Assembly (NCBI GenBank): GCA_025331445.1
Contig: JAIWNE010000074.1
Span: forward strand, 97,451-161,450
Length of the DNA: 64,000 bases
Direction of reading: 5' to 3'
Origin: Blakeslea trispora
Taxonomy: Eukaryota; Mucoromycota; Mucoromycetes; Mucorales; Choanephoraceae
Positions 35,091 to 47,156 of this stretch are shown one piece after another. Within the stretch, counting starts at the first letter, position 1, and each line of letters begins with the position of its first letter. The notes beneath the pieces are model-generated. The model was not told where the DNA came from, did not search any database, and saw only the letters and a list, made by a program, of their open reading frames with translations. The position numbers were made by a program, and so were the translations under genes.

Positions 35091-35098
35091 TATTTATA
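35091..35098 (-). promoter_or_regulatory. TATA-like element upstream of lipase
   Basis: Minus strand TATAAATA, 97-104 bp before the lipase ATG. Position and sequence fit a TATA box. No other regulator site is recognised. Confidence 0.45.
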
Positions 35099-38000
35099 TG
35101 TTTCTTTTTTTGAATATCTGCCAAATCTTTCTTTCTTTCTTTCTTTCCCATAATAATTGAAGTGGAACACAAAGTATGGTCTTACCAGACAGTAGGAGTG
35201 ATACAGCTGCAATTGAACACTCTTTTTTTTTTTTTTCCTTGTAGTGTATTAAAAAAGCAAATCAATTCATATACATGTGCAATTCACATCTGCCTAAGCC
35301 ATTCTAACCTTACATGCCTGGTGTTACCCTAATCCTTAGTTTGGTTATTTGATCTGGCAATGCAATAGAAAAAAGAAAGCATTTAGACAAGAACAGTATG
35401 TAAATCAAAGCTAGTTTTGTATAAACACCTCAATGGCTTGCTTCTAAAGTGTTTTTCTAAGAAAATCAATAAAGTGATATGTTTGCACTATCAGTCTTTG
35501 TATAAAAGACGTCTCTTTTTCCTTCAATTTCTCTTTTCTTCCTGTATACAATGTTGAGTTACAGAGCAATCTTTGTCTTCTTTTTTTTTGCTTACCTTTC
35601 AATTAACTATAAATGCAGAGTTTAAATCTTGTGAAATGAATTCTGTACCAATAGATGTCCGGGCTTTATGCAGGTCTTTTTTTTTTTCCTTCCCCCTCTC
35701 TCTCTCTGATCTCCCCCACCTCTAAAAATACATAGAACACAAAAACAAGATCAGTACTACATAAATCTTTGTGCCGTTTTGACCTATAAAATCTTGATAT
35801 GCTGTGTAACGATTGCTCAAGTAACATTTGTTCAACTTCAACCAGTTGCTTTTCTCACTGTTCCTGAATTTTCAATTCACTCATGTAACATAGGGTTCAA
35901 TTAGAATGTTAAAGAATGAAATTGCTAATATTAAGCTACAATGGATTTTAACAAGACATAGTTTTACTTGCTTTGCAAGCATACAATTGTGAAAGTAGCA
36001 AGAAGAATGATTTGATAAAGAGACATGAGAAAATAGTAGCCTATGTCAGCTGTAGATCTAACTTATAGACTGAACTATAAAGGATAAAGAAATGGATTTG
36101 AAGCACAAAAAAAAAAATTTGGTTGCACAATTTTGCGCGTGGGGTAATTTTGATATATTTTTCGTAATTTTTTTTCCTAGAGTCAAATAAAGTCCACGCT
36201 CAAAACATTTGCTTAAAGAATACCAGTTGATACATTCGCTATTCTTCAAGCATTCATTAAATTCAATCACTTTATTCCTAAGAAAAAAAGAGAGGAAATC
36301 TTTTCTCTTTCATAATCCTCTTTTTCAATATTAAATAGTCAAGGAAATAAAGAATGGTTACACATCGACATCATTTGGGTATTTCTCGATCAAGTGCAGT
36401 TGTTCTATCGCTACTTTTTGTCTTGGGGGAGGAAGGGGAAAACTGATTACTTTTTTTTTTCTGAACACAACTTGATCGTAATACAAAATTAAATTCCTTG
36501 CTTTCAATTTAATCAAGCAGCACAAGAAAAAAAAAAAGGTCCAACAAAGACTCTTGCTGAGGACATTCATCAAATCAGTCACTAAAGAAATGGCAGGCTT
36601 CAAACAGAAACGTATCTTGATCTGTCTAAATAGTCCGCAAACCGGGTACTGTATATAAGAAATGTCAAGTTTTTTTCCTTTTTTTGAAGACAGTCTATCA
36701 TTGCTTTAGATCTAAACTCAGACAGGTAATGGCTTGATAAGCATTTGCAAGAAAAACTAAAATGTATCAACTATGGCGACATTGGTAAGCTAAATGCGAC
36801 AATCAAGAAGTAATTCTTTCAAAAACCTAAACCTTTAGGTTGTTAATTCAGCATCTTTTCTTGATATTTTATTGTATTTCAATGTTTGAATTCAATAGAC
36901 CATCACCACCTCAGAAATAGCCTGAGAATGACTCCATAAAGCATAGTCTATAGACCTCAAGCATCACAAAGGCTTGTTTCAAGACTTTATACAATAAAAC
37001 AAGTTTGAATTGGCTTTACTTCATGTCTGTTTTATGACACAGAATAGGCCGTGTTTGAAAGTTTCTTTTTTTTTTATTGTTCCCTAAAAGAAAAGACCCT
37101 TCTCTAAAGCTCTGTAACTCAGACTTTTTCTTTATTCTATTCTCAGCTAAATTCTAGCTTTTGTAAAAGATATTGAAATGTCTTTCATGTGCATTTCTCA
37201 ACAAGTTAACTGACCATTCGAAAGTGTAACTTTAAGACTTTAAAGAAATACATGCTTCCGTTTTTGCGTATATTGTAACTGCCTTTCTTTTTGGGGGCTA
37301 AGTCAGCTTAATTTTGATAGTAACACTGCTTCCCACCTTCATTAAAGCATTTCAGCCAGTTGCTTTCTTGTCTATGTAATCACAAAAAGCGCATCGAATA
37401 CAAAGTTACATCAAATAGTACATGAGTGCTTGTTTGTAGTCGAGCCAGCTTTTATTCATTTCAATGTGATGGCACTCTTCCTATGTTCATCATCTGTAAC
37501 TATTTGGTGTTTATTGACAAAAGAAGCGAGGAGGGACAAGAAATAGATATGTTGGTACAAGTGTTTCTGGTCCAATTATTGCTTTAGAAAGTGTTTGATT
37601 TTCTTGTTCTCTATTCATGGGTTGTCCATCCTCTTGATATGTGACCAACTTGCTTAAATGGCCAAAGTATGATGTTTCCTTTAGTCTGTGGATAATAAAT
37701 ACTGGCAAGATGAGCTAATGAAATTAGTCAATGGCTCTGTTAGAAGCATTCAAAATTGTTTCAGAGCAAGTGAAGTTTAGTTGAGAAATAAGCGTCTAAG
37801 AAACTATAATACACCCATTGAGATGAATAAGCCTGCTTCAGAAAGTACTCGTTTTTTTTTCTTTCTGATCAGTCTTTAACTTGATATCTCAAGTCGCGTC
37901 AGAAAAGACATGACATTTAGACGTTTCATATTAAGCAATTTTGTTACTGCCATTTTTGAGCTATCAGACTTGAATAGTGTAAAAAAAAAAAAAGTCTTTT

Positions 38001-39524
38001 AAAAGCAATGATCGCGTTGATATCTAAAGAAGGCAAGATGGGTTTTGAAAGAGTTTATTAAAAGAGAAGCTTTAGTTGCTCTGTCTCGAAACAAGATACA
38101 CTTCAGCTGTCCTTTGCTCGGATCAGGCTTTTATATTGTAAACCAATCAATATTGATCGGAAGCATAACTACATCTGGCATCATTTCCTTTTTTTATTTG
38201 CTAACTGAGCTCTTAATGTGCACAGGACATGTTTGTGCAGCTATAGATACATACATTTTTTTACTTGGTGATAACAGTTATTTTACTTGCCTGTTCATTT
38301 AACTAGAGTGATCTCTCAAAAGACAGTTAGATCTTGCCTTCTTTTACGTGAAGAAATCTCGCGCAATTCTCGGTATATTTGGGCTTGGTAAATCTATCGA
38401 TCAATTGACCTCTAGTATTTCTTTGTTTTGCTGACTCTGAAATGAAAGATGTACCTTGTTTTAATTACTATTTTTGTCAATCACAGCATCTCATGTGATC
38501 TCTTTCTTTTTTTTTTTTTTTTTTTAATTAGCAGCGTCAAGAACGAATTTCAAATTGACCCAAGGATAAATATTGTAATGTTATTTGTCATCAAACAAAA
38601 AAAAAGAAGAAGGAAAGTTTCAGTGTCAACACTGCCTTTTTAATTCGTTTATTTCAGATTTGTATTCCTTAAACAATAAGATCTGTAGGGTAGTACAAAG
38701 AGGACAGACAAAATGTTTACTTTGAGACATGTTTATAAAGTACTCAAAAATCCCCTTTTACAGTTAGCTGTACTATCAATTCAAGTTGCCTGTCATTTTG
38801 AAAGAAAAAGTTACGCATTATAATAAAGACTATCTGTTTAAGAAAGAAAGATGGAAACACAGTCATTCCTTTTGACACGCTTCTCGATTTACCAGTGATA
38901 TCACCTTACATTTAGTATTTCAAAGGCATGACAAACACTTTTTTTTTGTAAATGAATAAAAAGGATATCAGAAACGATTATTCATGAAACAAGGAACATC
39001 ATACACGTAAAAAAAAAAAAGGGGGATATGAATTGCCGCCAAAAAAAAATCCATTATCCGCAAAGTAGCAAAATTTTCTGAATTGTACGACATCCTTTTG
39101 TACCTAAGACGATCTGACGTGAATGAAATTCTTGTTTTTCACAAGATATTCTTATTCTGACATATGTGTCAATAAGGGGATCCTACAAAGATACTCATCA
39201 GTAAATACACCCATCAGCACAATACACATAACAACCTGGAGTGAATTACAGAATCATCAACATCCTCTAGTTATAATAACAAACAACCACATATGGCAAT
39301 GATGATTATCAAAAGAATACTATTGTAGTTCTAAATCGAGGATGAAATCAATACAACATCCGCTGGTATAAATACACTTGTAAAGTCAGAATAGATGGAA
39401 TTTTTTTCCCTTTTTTTTTCTACTTTTTAACAGTATCACCAGCCTCTTTTTTTTTTTTCTTTACTTTACTTTCTTTAGTGTAATCTCTTCACAGCACTTG
39501 TAGCTTTATTTTCATAAAGTGGTA
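35099..39524. other. 4.4-kb gene desert
   Basis: No gene found. Frames such as 36358-36603, 37511-37708 and 38045-38302 are short, lack domains and cannot be joined by plausible introns. Many A/T homopolymers occur (for example 38507-38525). No terminal inverted repeats, transposase motifs or tRNA-like folds were noticed. It may hold regulatory DNA for the lipase and phosphodiesterase genes, or unrecognised non-coding RNA. Confidence 0.5.
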
Positions 39525-41155
39525 ATGAAGACTGTCTATCTGGTAAAATAGCAATCATTTTATTCAGAAATGAACCAAATTGACCTGCTTACCTTTTATA
39601 GAATATCTATCTAAACCAATCACCTCAACTAACAATCAAGAAATCAACCATTTGGTCAACATTTCAAAATCGATTAGAAAAGTTTTATCAAAAGGAATGG
39701 TAAAGTAAGGAAACTATCTCTGCCTTCAAAGTTTGTTCACCAGTCTATTTAGGCTATCGATGGCTCGTGATGACCTTCCTCAGCCTACAAGTCCACACTG
39801 TTTATCGATTGATATTCTATCAGCGTAAAGTTAACTTTTTTTATGAACTAGGCTCAATGGCTCATCATGATTCTCTTTCTAAACAGTGAGAGGAAACAGT
39901 ATTTAGATCAATTGATTTACAATTGGGACTTTTCACCACTTGAGATGGATGAACGCGAGCTGATTTATTGTGCATTTACTATGCTTCAACAGACATTTTC
40001 ACAATTCCCGACAGAATTAAAGTCCCTTCAAATGACACATGGTAATGAGGAAATGATAAAATCATGGCAAACCATCTATTAAACTTTATCTCAGGTGCTT
40101 TGTACGACTTTATTTTTGACGTGTACCATCTGTATTACAATTCCAACCCCTATCATAATTTTCGACATGCTGTTGATGTAATGCAATCCACTTGGTATTT
40201 TCTTTATTCTCTTGGGCTGTTGAAGAAAAAGCCCTGTAGCAGAGCCAGCTTCAACTATTTCCGAAACTCATTTCAAAATGACCATATCAAACACATCTTG
40301 AGACCTGTGGATATTCTGGCTCTCCTGATGGCTAGTTTAGGGCATGATGTGGGTCATCCAGGTGTGAACAATGGTTTTATGGTAACATGATTGCAAGATG
40401 TCTTGGAGTCTAGAAGCTCATATTATCTGTATAGGTAAATACAGCATCTACATTAGCCTTTTTGTACAATGACAAATCAGTCTTGGAGAGTTATCATTGT
40501 ATTACATTTCTCAACTTGTTGCGAAAACACTATTTCAAATCGATGGTTGATATCAAATCACAACCTGAATACAAAAGTAAGTCTGTTGTGCCTATAATCA
40601 AATGAATCGAAATGATTAAAGACAACCATAATAGCCTTTAGAAAGATAATCACACAAGGCATCTTGTGTACAGATATGGGATGTCATCAAGACTATGTAG
40701 ATAGCATAAAGCAACAGACCGAAAGAATGAAAGCCGATCACATCTTTATGAACTTTGCCACTGAATCAGCTCAAGAGAAAGAACGTCTTGTTCTTTGCAG
40801 CGCCATCATCAAATGTGCAGATATCAGTAATTGCGTAAGTTCAGTTGAGTATAATCGAGAGAATGACAACTTATGACAGATATAGGCACGTCCCTTTGTT
40901 CAAGCTAAAGAATGGGCCATGATCTTATCTGAAGAATTCTTTTTACAAGGTGATCTTGAGAGAGAGTTAGGCATTGCATCATCACCCATTCATTCAAGGG
41001 GTCAACTTAGCTTAATAGACTTCCAGCTGTCCTTTATCAACAATGTTGCCTTGGAACTCTTTAGTGCTGTAGAGCAACTGTTTCCTGCTTTGGGATTCTG
41101 TACAAAACATATTTATGATAATCTGGAAAGATGGACCAACCAGATTGCGTTATAG
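39525..41155 (+). CDS. Class I cyclic nucleotide phosphodiesterase
   Basis: Hydrolyses cAMP and/or cGMP to 5'-NMP. Eight exons are inferred: 39525-39542, 39602-39699, 39753-39824, 39887-40041, 40095-40381, 40435-40576, 40635-40834 and 40886-41155. All have GT..AG introns of about 50-60 nt and total 413 aa. Catalytic-domain motifs are YHNFRHAVDV (His139), LGHDVGHPGVNN (His198-Asp199), TDMGCHQDYV and IIKCADISN (Asp320), which together supply the metal-binding His/Asp set. The N-terminus is short (about 90 residues) and has no GAF, PAS or membrane domain, so regulation by a built-in sensor is not expected. The first exons are the least certain. The third exon junction was chosen because the acceptor before TGAGAGG follows a pyrimidine-rich tract and keeps frame. 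Fungal cAMP signalling controls growth and dimorphism in this group (established for the pathway; not shown here). Confidence 0.9.
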
Positions 41156-41590
41156 ACTCTTTTTTTTTTTTTTTTCTTTTCTTTGTGTATATTTTTTTAC
41201 TTCTTTAAAATTTTGATTTTCAGCAATTTTTGTATCATTTATATATATATATAGCAATCCTCATGTATTTACACCTATCCCTTATCTATACATATCACTT
41301 AACCCTTCCCTTCTAATTCTCATTCATATCTACCTATACACTATAATAAACCCTTAGATGACAGTTCATTACTGATAAAAAAAAAAGTAACAATAAGAGA
41401 AACAAGGCTTATCTATAAGAGACAAAAGTATTCACCTTCAATTAATAAGTTGCTCTTTCACTATATTCATTGTGTCAAAAGGGATTTCAAACAAAGACTC
41501 CCTCTTTTTTTTTTCTTGTTTATTTCATAAAAGGAGAGCCAAACTCAGTTTATTTTTTTTGCTATAGTCTGACAGATTGACTCTATTGCT

Positions 41591-42104
41591 ATGAAGGCAC
41601 AATTATTGAAAATTCTATCTTTTGTAAATTATTATTTTAAAAAAAAATTACAAAATATCAAAACCACTAAATAATGAAATCAATGCTTAGACAAGAGAGA
41701 TTGTGATCACTAGTACCTTCTTTACCATTCTCTATTTGCGATCCCTTCATGTTGTGTATTTCACATGCTGTGCCATCTTGGCAACTCTCATAGCCAAGGT
41801 ACTCAAGCACTTGATCAAGCAGCCACGTCCTAGCACATCAGTCAAAAAAGTCAGTTACGGCATGCCATCTTCTCATTCAACTGCCATCAGTTTCTTTACA
41901 GCTTATCTTCAATGTGTTGTATGGGCAACACCCCACTTTATGACTCAGATCATGATGATAGTATTCCATTGCTTTTCACTTGCCGTTATCTGGTCTCGTG
42001 TACGTCTAGGTCATCATACAGCAGCACAGGTTATGGCAGGGACTGCATTGGGTATAGCTTGTGCTCTCCTTTCTTTTTGGGTCTACATTAAAATATCAAT
42101 TTGA
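41591..42104 (+). CDS. CAX4: PAP2-family phosphatase, dolichyl-diphosphatase-like
   Basis: Probable ER membrane enzyme removing a phosphate from dolichyl diphosphate to recycle the N-glycan carrier. Exons 41591-41623 and 41691-42104 give 148 aa. Three PAP2 motifs are visible: KHLIKQPRP (residues 50-58, KX6RP), YGMPSSHS (70-74, with His in PSSH) and SRVRLGHHTAAQ (113-124, SRX5H). The last motif ends in Gln where most PAP2 enzymes have Asp. Gln at that position is typical of the CWH8/CAX4/DOLPP1 subgroup, so this points to dolichyl diphosphate rather than lipid phosphate. Three or four membrane segments are present. The protein is shorter than animal DOLPP1, lacking part of the N-terminal membrane region, so an upstream exon may be missing from my model. 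Confidence 0.78.
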
Positions 42105-42484
42105 TTCCTAAAATTGTCTCATTTTTTCACTTTTGATATTTCTTTGGGTATGTGAATAATAATAACAATATATAAAAAAAAAAGACGCGTACAGGCATCT
42201 TTTATTATTGGCCATTCACTTATTTGTCTCGAGTTGATACTCTTTTTTTTTTTCTTGATGATGTTCAGCTCTTGTTCTGGAGGAAACAAGTCCCTCGAAA
42301 ATTTAAAGCAAAGAATTTCATAGGCTTTGGAGTTTAATTACACACACTTTTTTATATTCTCTCACTAGGCTTTTTTTTTTTTCAACCTTATTTTTTTATT
42401 TTCTCTTATTCATTACTTTACTGTGTGTTTGAGTGTGTACTTGTACGTGTCAAAAAAAAAAAAAAGTCATAGCCAAGAAACACA
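42105..42484. other. Intergenic, GT15 gene promoter
   Basis: AT-rich interval with T-runs and a GTGT-rich patch (42421-42450). No gene. It must hold the promoter of the mannosyltransferase gene. Confidence 0.5.
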
Positions 42485-43875
42485 ATGCCAGCGTTTCCTA
42501 TTCTTTCCGTCTCGAGGAAGCCTGTCCTCTTGGCCATCTTCTTTGCTGTTTTTATCTTTTTATATAATATTGCAAGCCATCCTAAAGTATCTAAATCGAT
42601 GCAATCGGTTGCTTATTATAACAACTATGATGAGAGAGCCTGTCTACCTCAACAACTTCTTGATAAGAGCCCACCTGTTAAGAAAGCCAAAGCTGCCATT
42701 GTCATCTTGGTCCGAAACAAGTAAAGAAAAATATACAATAGACTTTTTTTGAGGGAGGGTTTCTACTGACCTTTATTTTTTTTTTGGTAATAGAGAACAA
42801 GAAGCTATTGCCGAAACGATTGTTAATTTTCAAGACAAGTTCAACAAGAATTTCGATTACCCCTATGTCTTTTTGAATGAAGTGCCCTTTACACCTGAAT
42901 TCAAATCTGCCATGCGAGTAGCAGCACCTACTGCTAAAATGCAGTTTGGTCTAGTACCTGAAGCTCATTGGAGCTATCCTCCTTGGGTAGATCAGAAATT
43001 AGCAGCTGAATCAAGACAACAGATGGATCGTCAGGGTGTACTTTATGCTGGGTTGGAAAGTTATCACCACATGTGCCGATACCAATCTGGATTCTTTTTC
43101 GATCATCCTTTATTAGATGAGTAAAGTAAGGCCAGAAGTTGGATAGGCAAGCAAAAAAATGATTAAAGAAACTGTATGTAGATATGAATGGTATTGGCGT
43201 GTCGAACCAGGTGTCACTTTCTTTTGTGATATTACCTATGATCCTTTCTTGTATATGGAAAAGTACAACAAAAAGTATGGTTTCGTTGTTACCTTACTCG
43301 AACTGAAAGATACCATTCCTACACTCTGGAAAACAGTAGAAGCCTATGCCAAGTCAAGACGTATTGACATCTCAAATGAAAGTAAGCTGTTGTTTCCTTA
43401 CTTTAGAGATAAGCAAACAGGCGATTTCAATCTCTGTCATTTCTGGTCTAATTTTGAAATTGGTTCATTGAATCTCTGGCGAAGTGCTCAATATCGTGAT
43501 TTCTTTGATTATCTTGACAAGACAGGCAATTTCTTTTATGAACGATGGGGTGATGCACCAGGTAAAAGAAAAACCGATGATGACATCTTGATGTGTTAAC
43601 CTTGCTTTATTGCAGTCCATTCATTAGCAGCAGGTTTATTCTTAAAGACAGATGAAATTCATTATTTCGAAGATATTGGATACCAACATGATCTCTACAG
43701 ACATTGCCCTACAAAGGCAAGTGCCCTTGATTGCCGATGCCATTGCCCTGAAGGCACCAATGAGAAGAGTATAGATCATGATAAGAATTACGATACATGT
43801 CTTCCTGTCTGGCTTCAACATGTCAAGGAAGAAAAGAAGAGAGCCAATTGGAATGTTTGGTCATGTAAAGCATGA
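42485..43875 (+). CDS. GT15 alpha-1,2-mannosyltransferase (Kre2/Mnt1 family)
   Basis: Golgi type II membrane enzyme adding mannose from GDP-mannose to O-glycans and/or N-glycans of wall and secreted proteins. Exons 42485-42720, 42794-43120, 43182-43561 and 43616-43875 give 400 aa. A short cytosolic N-terminus and one anchor (about residues 14-32, VLLAIFFAVFIFLYN) precede the stem. The catalytic domain shows family phrases RNKEQEAIAETI, YPYVFLNEVPF, YHHMCRYQSGFFF, YEWYWRVEPGV, FCDITYDPF, NLCHFWSNFEIG and FYERWGDAPVHS, with the usual Cys pattern near the C-terminus (HCPTKASALDCRCHC). All introns are GT..AG and in frame. Which of the several fungal paralogues this represents cannot be decided here. 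Confidence 0.95.
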
Positions 43876-44070
43876 AAAAGAGGGGGGGAAAGTGATTATT
43901 ATTAGTTTGATATGTTGTAAAAAAAAAAAAAAGAAAGAAAAAGAATAAAACTATATATGGATATTGAAGATTTCGAAAATGATTCTGCATATAAGCAAGA
44001 AACATGCTGTTGTTATGTACTGATGTGTTATGTGAAGTGTGTGCGAATCCAGTCGACTTTTTTTTTTTGT

Positions 44071-45630
44071 TTAATCCAATGAAAATGTACGCTCAGTAGC
44101 ATCTTGAGGCATAGATGATGTTCGATGAGGGGCAAGCACTAGATCGACAAAAAAAATTAGCCAAGTGATGTCATGGAATTTGAATCAACTTACAATGAGG
44201 TTTCAGCCCTTTTCCAAAATTAGAACAACAAATAGCTGCATTGATGATGGTTAAAATCACAAGCGCTAAAGAGACACTCGCTATAAAAATGTGTGTCTAG
44301 AAGGTGAGAGGTCTTTTTTTCAAAAATAGAAAGTCTATGGCTTACCAAAAAAAGTTAAAAAGTCTTTGACATATCTATATTTGTGCGCTTCATTCGGGTC
44401 ATAGATACGACATATCTTGAAGATGAAATAAGCAGTGGCAGCACATGTACCTAAAAAGAAAAGGCCAATAAGCCATTTGGATTCATGGCGTATCTATCAT
44501 CAAACAATCAGTTCATTGTCAATATTCATCTACACACTCTATTTACAGCATAGACAGCAAGCAATAGAAACAAACAGGTCAAGGGAATAGCCACAATCGT
44601 CAATGGGTATTCATAGTCATCGTGATGAAGCACAAGGACAAGGTATTGAATCGAGTAGCCCAAGAAGAAGAAAAAGTCGATTTTCAAAATAGTCAAAATG
44701 ATTTGGAACCATCTGTACATGTCTATTTGAAACACATCAATCATAACATTACGGAATGGTTTCCATGGCAACTTACTTCGAATCTCGGGATCGGCACCAA
44801 TCTTTTTATAAATCTTCCAACTGTTCAATAGTAGATGAGTATCTTAACAGAATAATTCTCGGGTTGGTTTCTTACCCGAACTCTTGATAGAGTCTTGCAC
44901 CTATGTAACAATAGACAACTTGACATACGCCAATGATCACAGCAATCACAATCAAGAGTCTGGTGATAAGGTAAACTAAGGAAGACACCTCAACTGACTG
45001 GAGTTCTGGTGGCACATATGAATTAATGGCATCTTTTATCTGCTTGAATTGAAAGACTGCATATGCAAAGCAGCAGATATTAAACAATAAGAAGGCAATG
45101 ATTTGAATTGTATTTTGTGCACGGACCTGAAAAAAAAAGAAACAGATAGATCATGTTAAGAAAAAAAAGGTGTGTTTTCCTGTAGAAAAGAGACTTACTG
45201 CATCCCATGCAATAAGTACTTGAAAAACTTGAGAAAAGATAAAGATCATGAGATAAACTGGGATGCCCAGACCCAAATTATTATTTGAAAATCTAAAAAA
45301 AAAGGGACATTTTTTTTAAAAAAAAAAACACAATACTTTTGAGGCTTACTGTTTACTTACTCTGTAGGGAGAAATTTGGCAAAGATAACAGCCTCTAATG
45401 CTATCACCACAATAGCTTCAAATATAGACAAGATAACAAGAAAAACTGAATTAGGAGAACTTGACCAAAACTACAAAAACAAAACGATAAGTTCAAAAGA
45501 TTCCAATCGCATCATTATCGCTCACATTAAATCGACTGTCGGTTTTTGACTCTCGAACGGGTTCAAACATTTTATGTGAAGATTGTTGTTCACTGCCATA
45601 AGCTGATTCCGCAAGGCTTTCTGCAGACAT
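44071..45630 (-). CDS. UPF0658-like Golgi multi-pass membrane protein
   Basis: Function unknown; fission-yeast relatives localise to the Golgi (my recollection of the family, stated as such). Eight exons: 45526-45630, 45361-45470, 45199-45292, 44876-45126, 44547-44820, 44346-44493, 44194-44280 and 44071-44138 join to 378 aa. After a Ser-rich N-terminus there are about seven hydrophobic segments (for example SVFLVILSIFEAIVVIALEA, then VYLMIFIFSQVFQVLIAW). A conserved-looking cytosolic loop reads DMYRWFQIILTILKIDFFFFLG, split by a 20-residue limit here. The intron before the last membrane segment has two possible acceptors; the one before CGAGTG restores ASVSLALVILTIINAA in frame. The gene is convergent with GT15, stops 196 bp apart. 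Confidence 0.75.
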
Positions 45631-46375
45631 CTTGTATTGTGTCAAATGAAGATCGTTGCTGACTAAGCTGTCTTGTTGAGTTGAGTTGTTATTTTCTTTT
45701 TTTTTGGAAAAAGAAAACAATAAAGACAGGGACAAAAGAAGAAAAGAAAAAAAGAAAAAGACACACACACACACACACACACACAAAGAAGAAGAAAAAG
45801 AAAAATAAGAAAACTTTAGTCGTTCCACTGCCAATTCAAGGATTAACTAAAAAAAATATAAAAAAAAAAAAAACGGAACTTAAAATAGAAAATTGGCGGA
45901 TGTTTAAAAAATGTTCAACCGAATTTCGAAAAAAAAAAGCTCAACCAGCAAAATCTTCTCGGCAACAAAACGCCGTGCTATTAACGGAGGGTTCTTTTTG
46001 GTCGAAAACAAATACATCTTTCCTCACTGTGTCAAGTTTTTTTTCTCTTTTGCTTTTTTACTATGCTTGTATTTCCTCTCAGTTTTCTTTTCTTTTTTCT
46101 CAATAAACTATTCCTTTCTTTTTTTGTGCTACTTGAAATGTGCGGTAAATAAAATCAATCAAAAAAAAAGAAGTTCATCTATTGTTCATGAATTGTAAGA
46201 AAACTAATTCGATAGCCTACCATACTTCAAATCAAACATCTTTAGGGCTCAGTGCGTAATAAAGCGTAATGTTTAACCAATCAAACTAAAGTCTCAATCT
46301 CAAGACTTTCTTGAATTGATAACAATGCATGTGTAAAAGTTAGACTGTCAATCAGAGAATATAAAACACCTAAAG

Positions 46376-46417
<42 letters not shown>

Positions 46418-46598
46418 TCAAACCATTTAGTACAAAATTCTCCAAAGCAACATGACTCACTGTGCTATTACTCTGCACCATTCACAATGCCAATATTACG
46501 CTTACTTTAAGCAATACGTTTTCCCCCTTTTCTCCTCGCATGTTATCCATCTGCACAATCCAAGCAATGCGGACTTCACATTGACATTTTCATCAACG
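45631..46598. other. Intergenic with (AC)n and (TC)n microsatellites
   Basis: Contains AC repeats at 45760-45785 in the likely 5' leader of the UPF0658-like gene and TC repeats at 46381-46412. Lys/Phe-rich frames over 45681-46198 are translations of A- and T-rich DNA and are not considered genes. Confidence 0.6.
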
Positions 46599-46954
46599 TA
46601 CAGTCAAACCTATTGAAACTCAAAAATGAATGGCCTAAATGGAAAAATGATTTGTCCTTTAGGCTGTAGATAAATGTCCACAAGTGAGCTAAATTGACTT
46701 GCCGTAAAAAAAAATGTCATTGCTCAATTGGCGTATAACAATACACATTTATTAAAAGAAACTGACAAAACCTAAAAGAGTAAAAAAAAAAGTACTCATT
46801 GTTTTTAGATTAAAAAGCGCAAATAAGTCGTTGCCTCTACACCAAGTCAGTTTAGCACCTGTGGACATTTGTCTACAGCCTAAAGGACAAATCATTTTTC
46901 CATTCAGGCCATTCATTTTATTCCAAAACGTCAATTTCAATAGGTTTGACTGTA
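46599..46954. mobile_element. 356-bp foldback MITE, mariner-like ends
   Basis: The left arm (46599-46701) begins TACAGTCAAACCTATTGAAA and is repeated in inverted orientation on the right (46840-46954, ending GGTTTGACTGTA). Shared inner blocks include AATGAATGGCC, ATGGAAAAATGATTTGTCC, TTTAGGCTGTAGA and AAATGTCCACA. The right arm has about 14 extra nt and a few substitutions. Both ends begin and end with TA, as expected for Tc1/mariner-type insertion at TA. The centre (46702-46839) has no ORF with transposase features. It is therefore a non-autonomous element, with arms of over 100 bp. The RNA of either strand could fold into a long hairpin. Confidence 0.88.
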
Positions 46955-47156
46955 TCAATTGTTTTTGGCCATTGTCAAAATAAATCGTCTCTAATTGAAT
47001 TTAAAATCCATAATTATTTTGTGTGTTTTGTGTCTGTGTATATGTCCCAAATACGACAGTACTTCACCGTTCCTTATTCTGAATGTTAGACTTATAGAAT
47101 GATGTGCTGCTATCTCTTTAGTGTGGATTTTGTAAACTTTATTGATTTTGGATTTA

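Noticed and set aside
39867..40082. Phosphodiesterase exon starting at LIMILFLNSERK
   Set aside because: It needs a 28-nt intron upstream. The acceptor before TGAGAGG gives a 62-nt intron with a good pyrimidine tract and keeps the frame.
45681..46198. Lys- and Phe-rich overlapping frames
   Set aside because: Direct translations of A-, T- and AC-rich low-complexity DNA.
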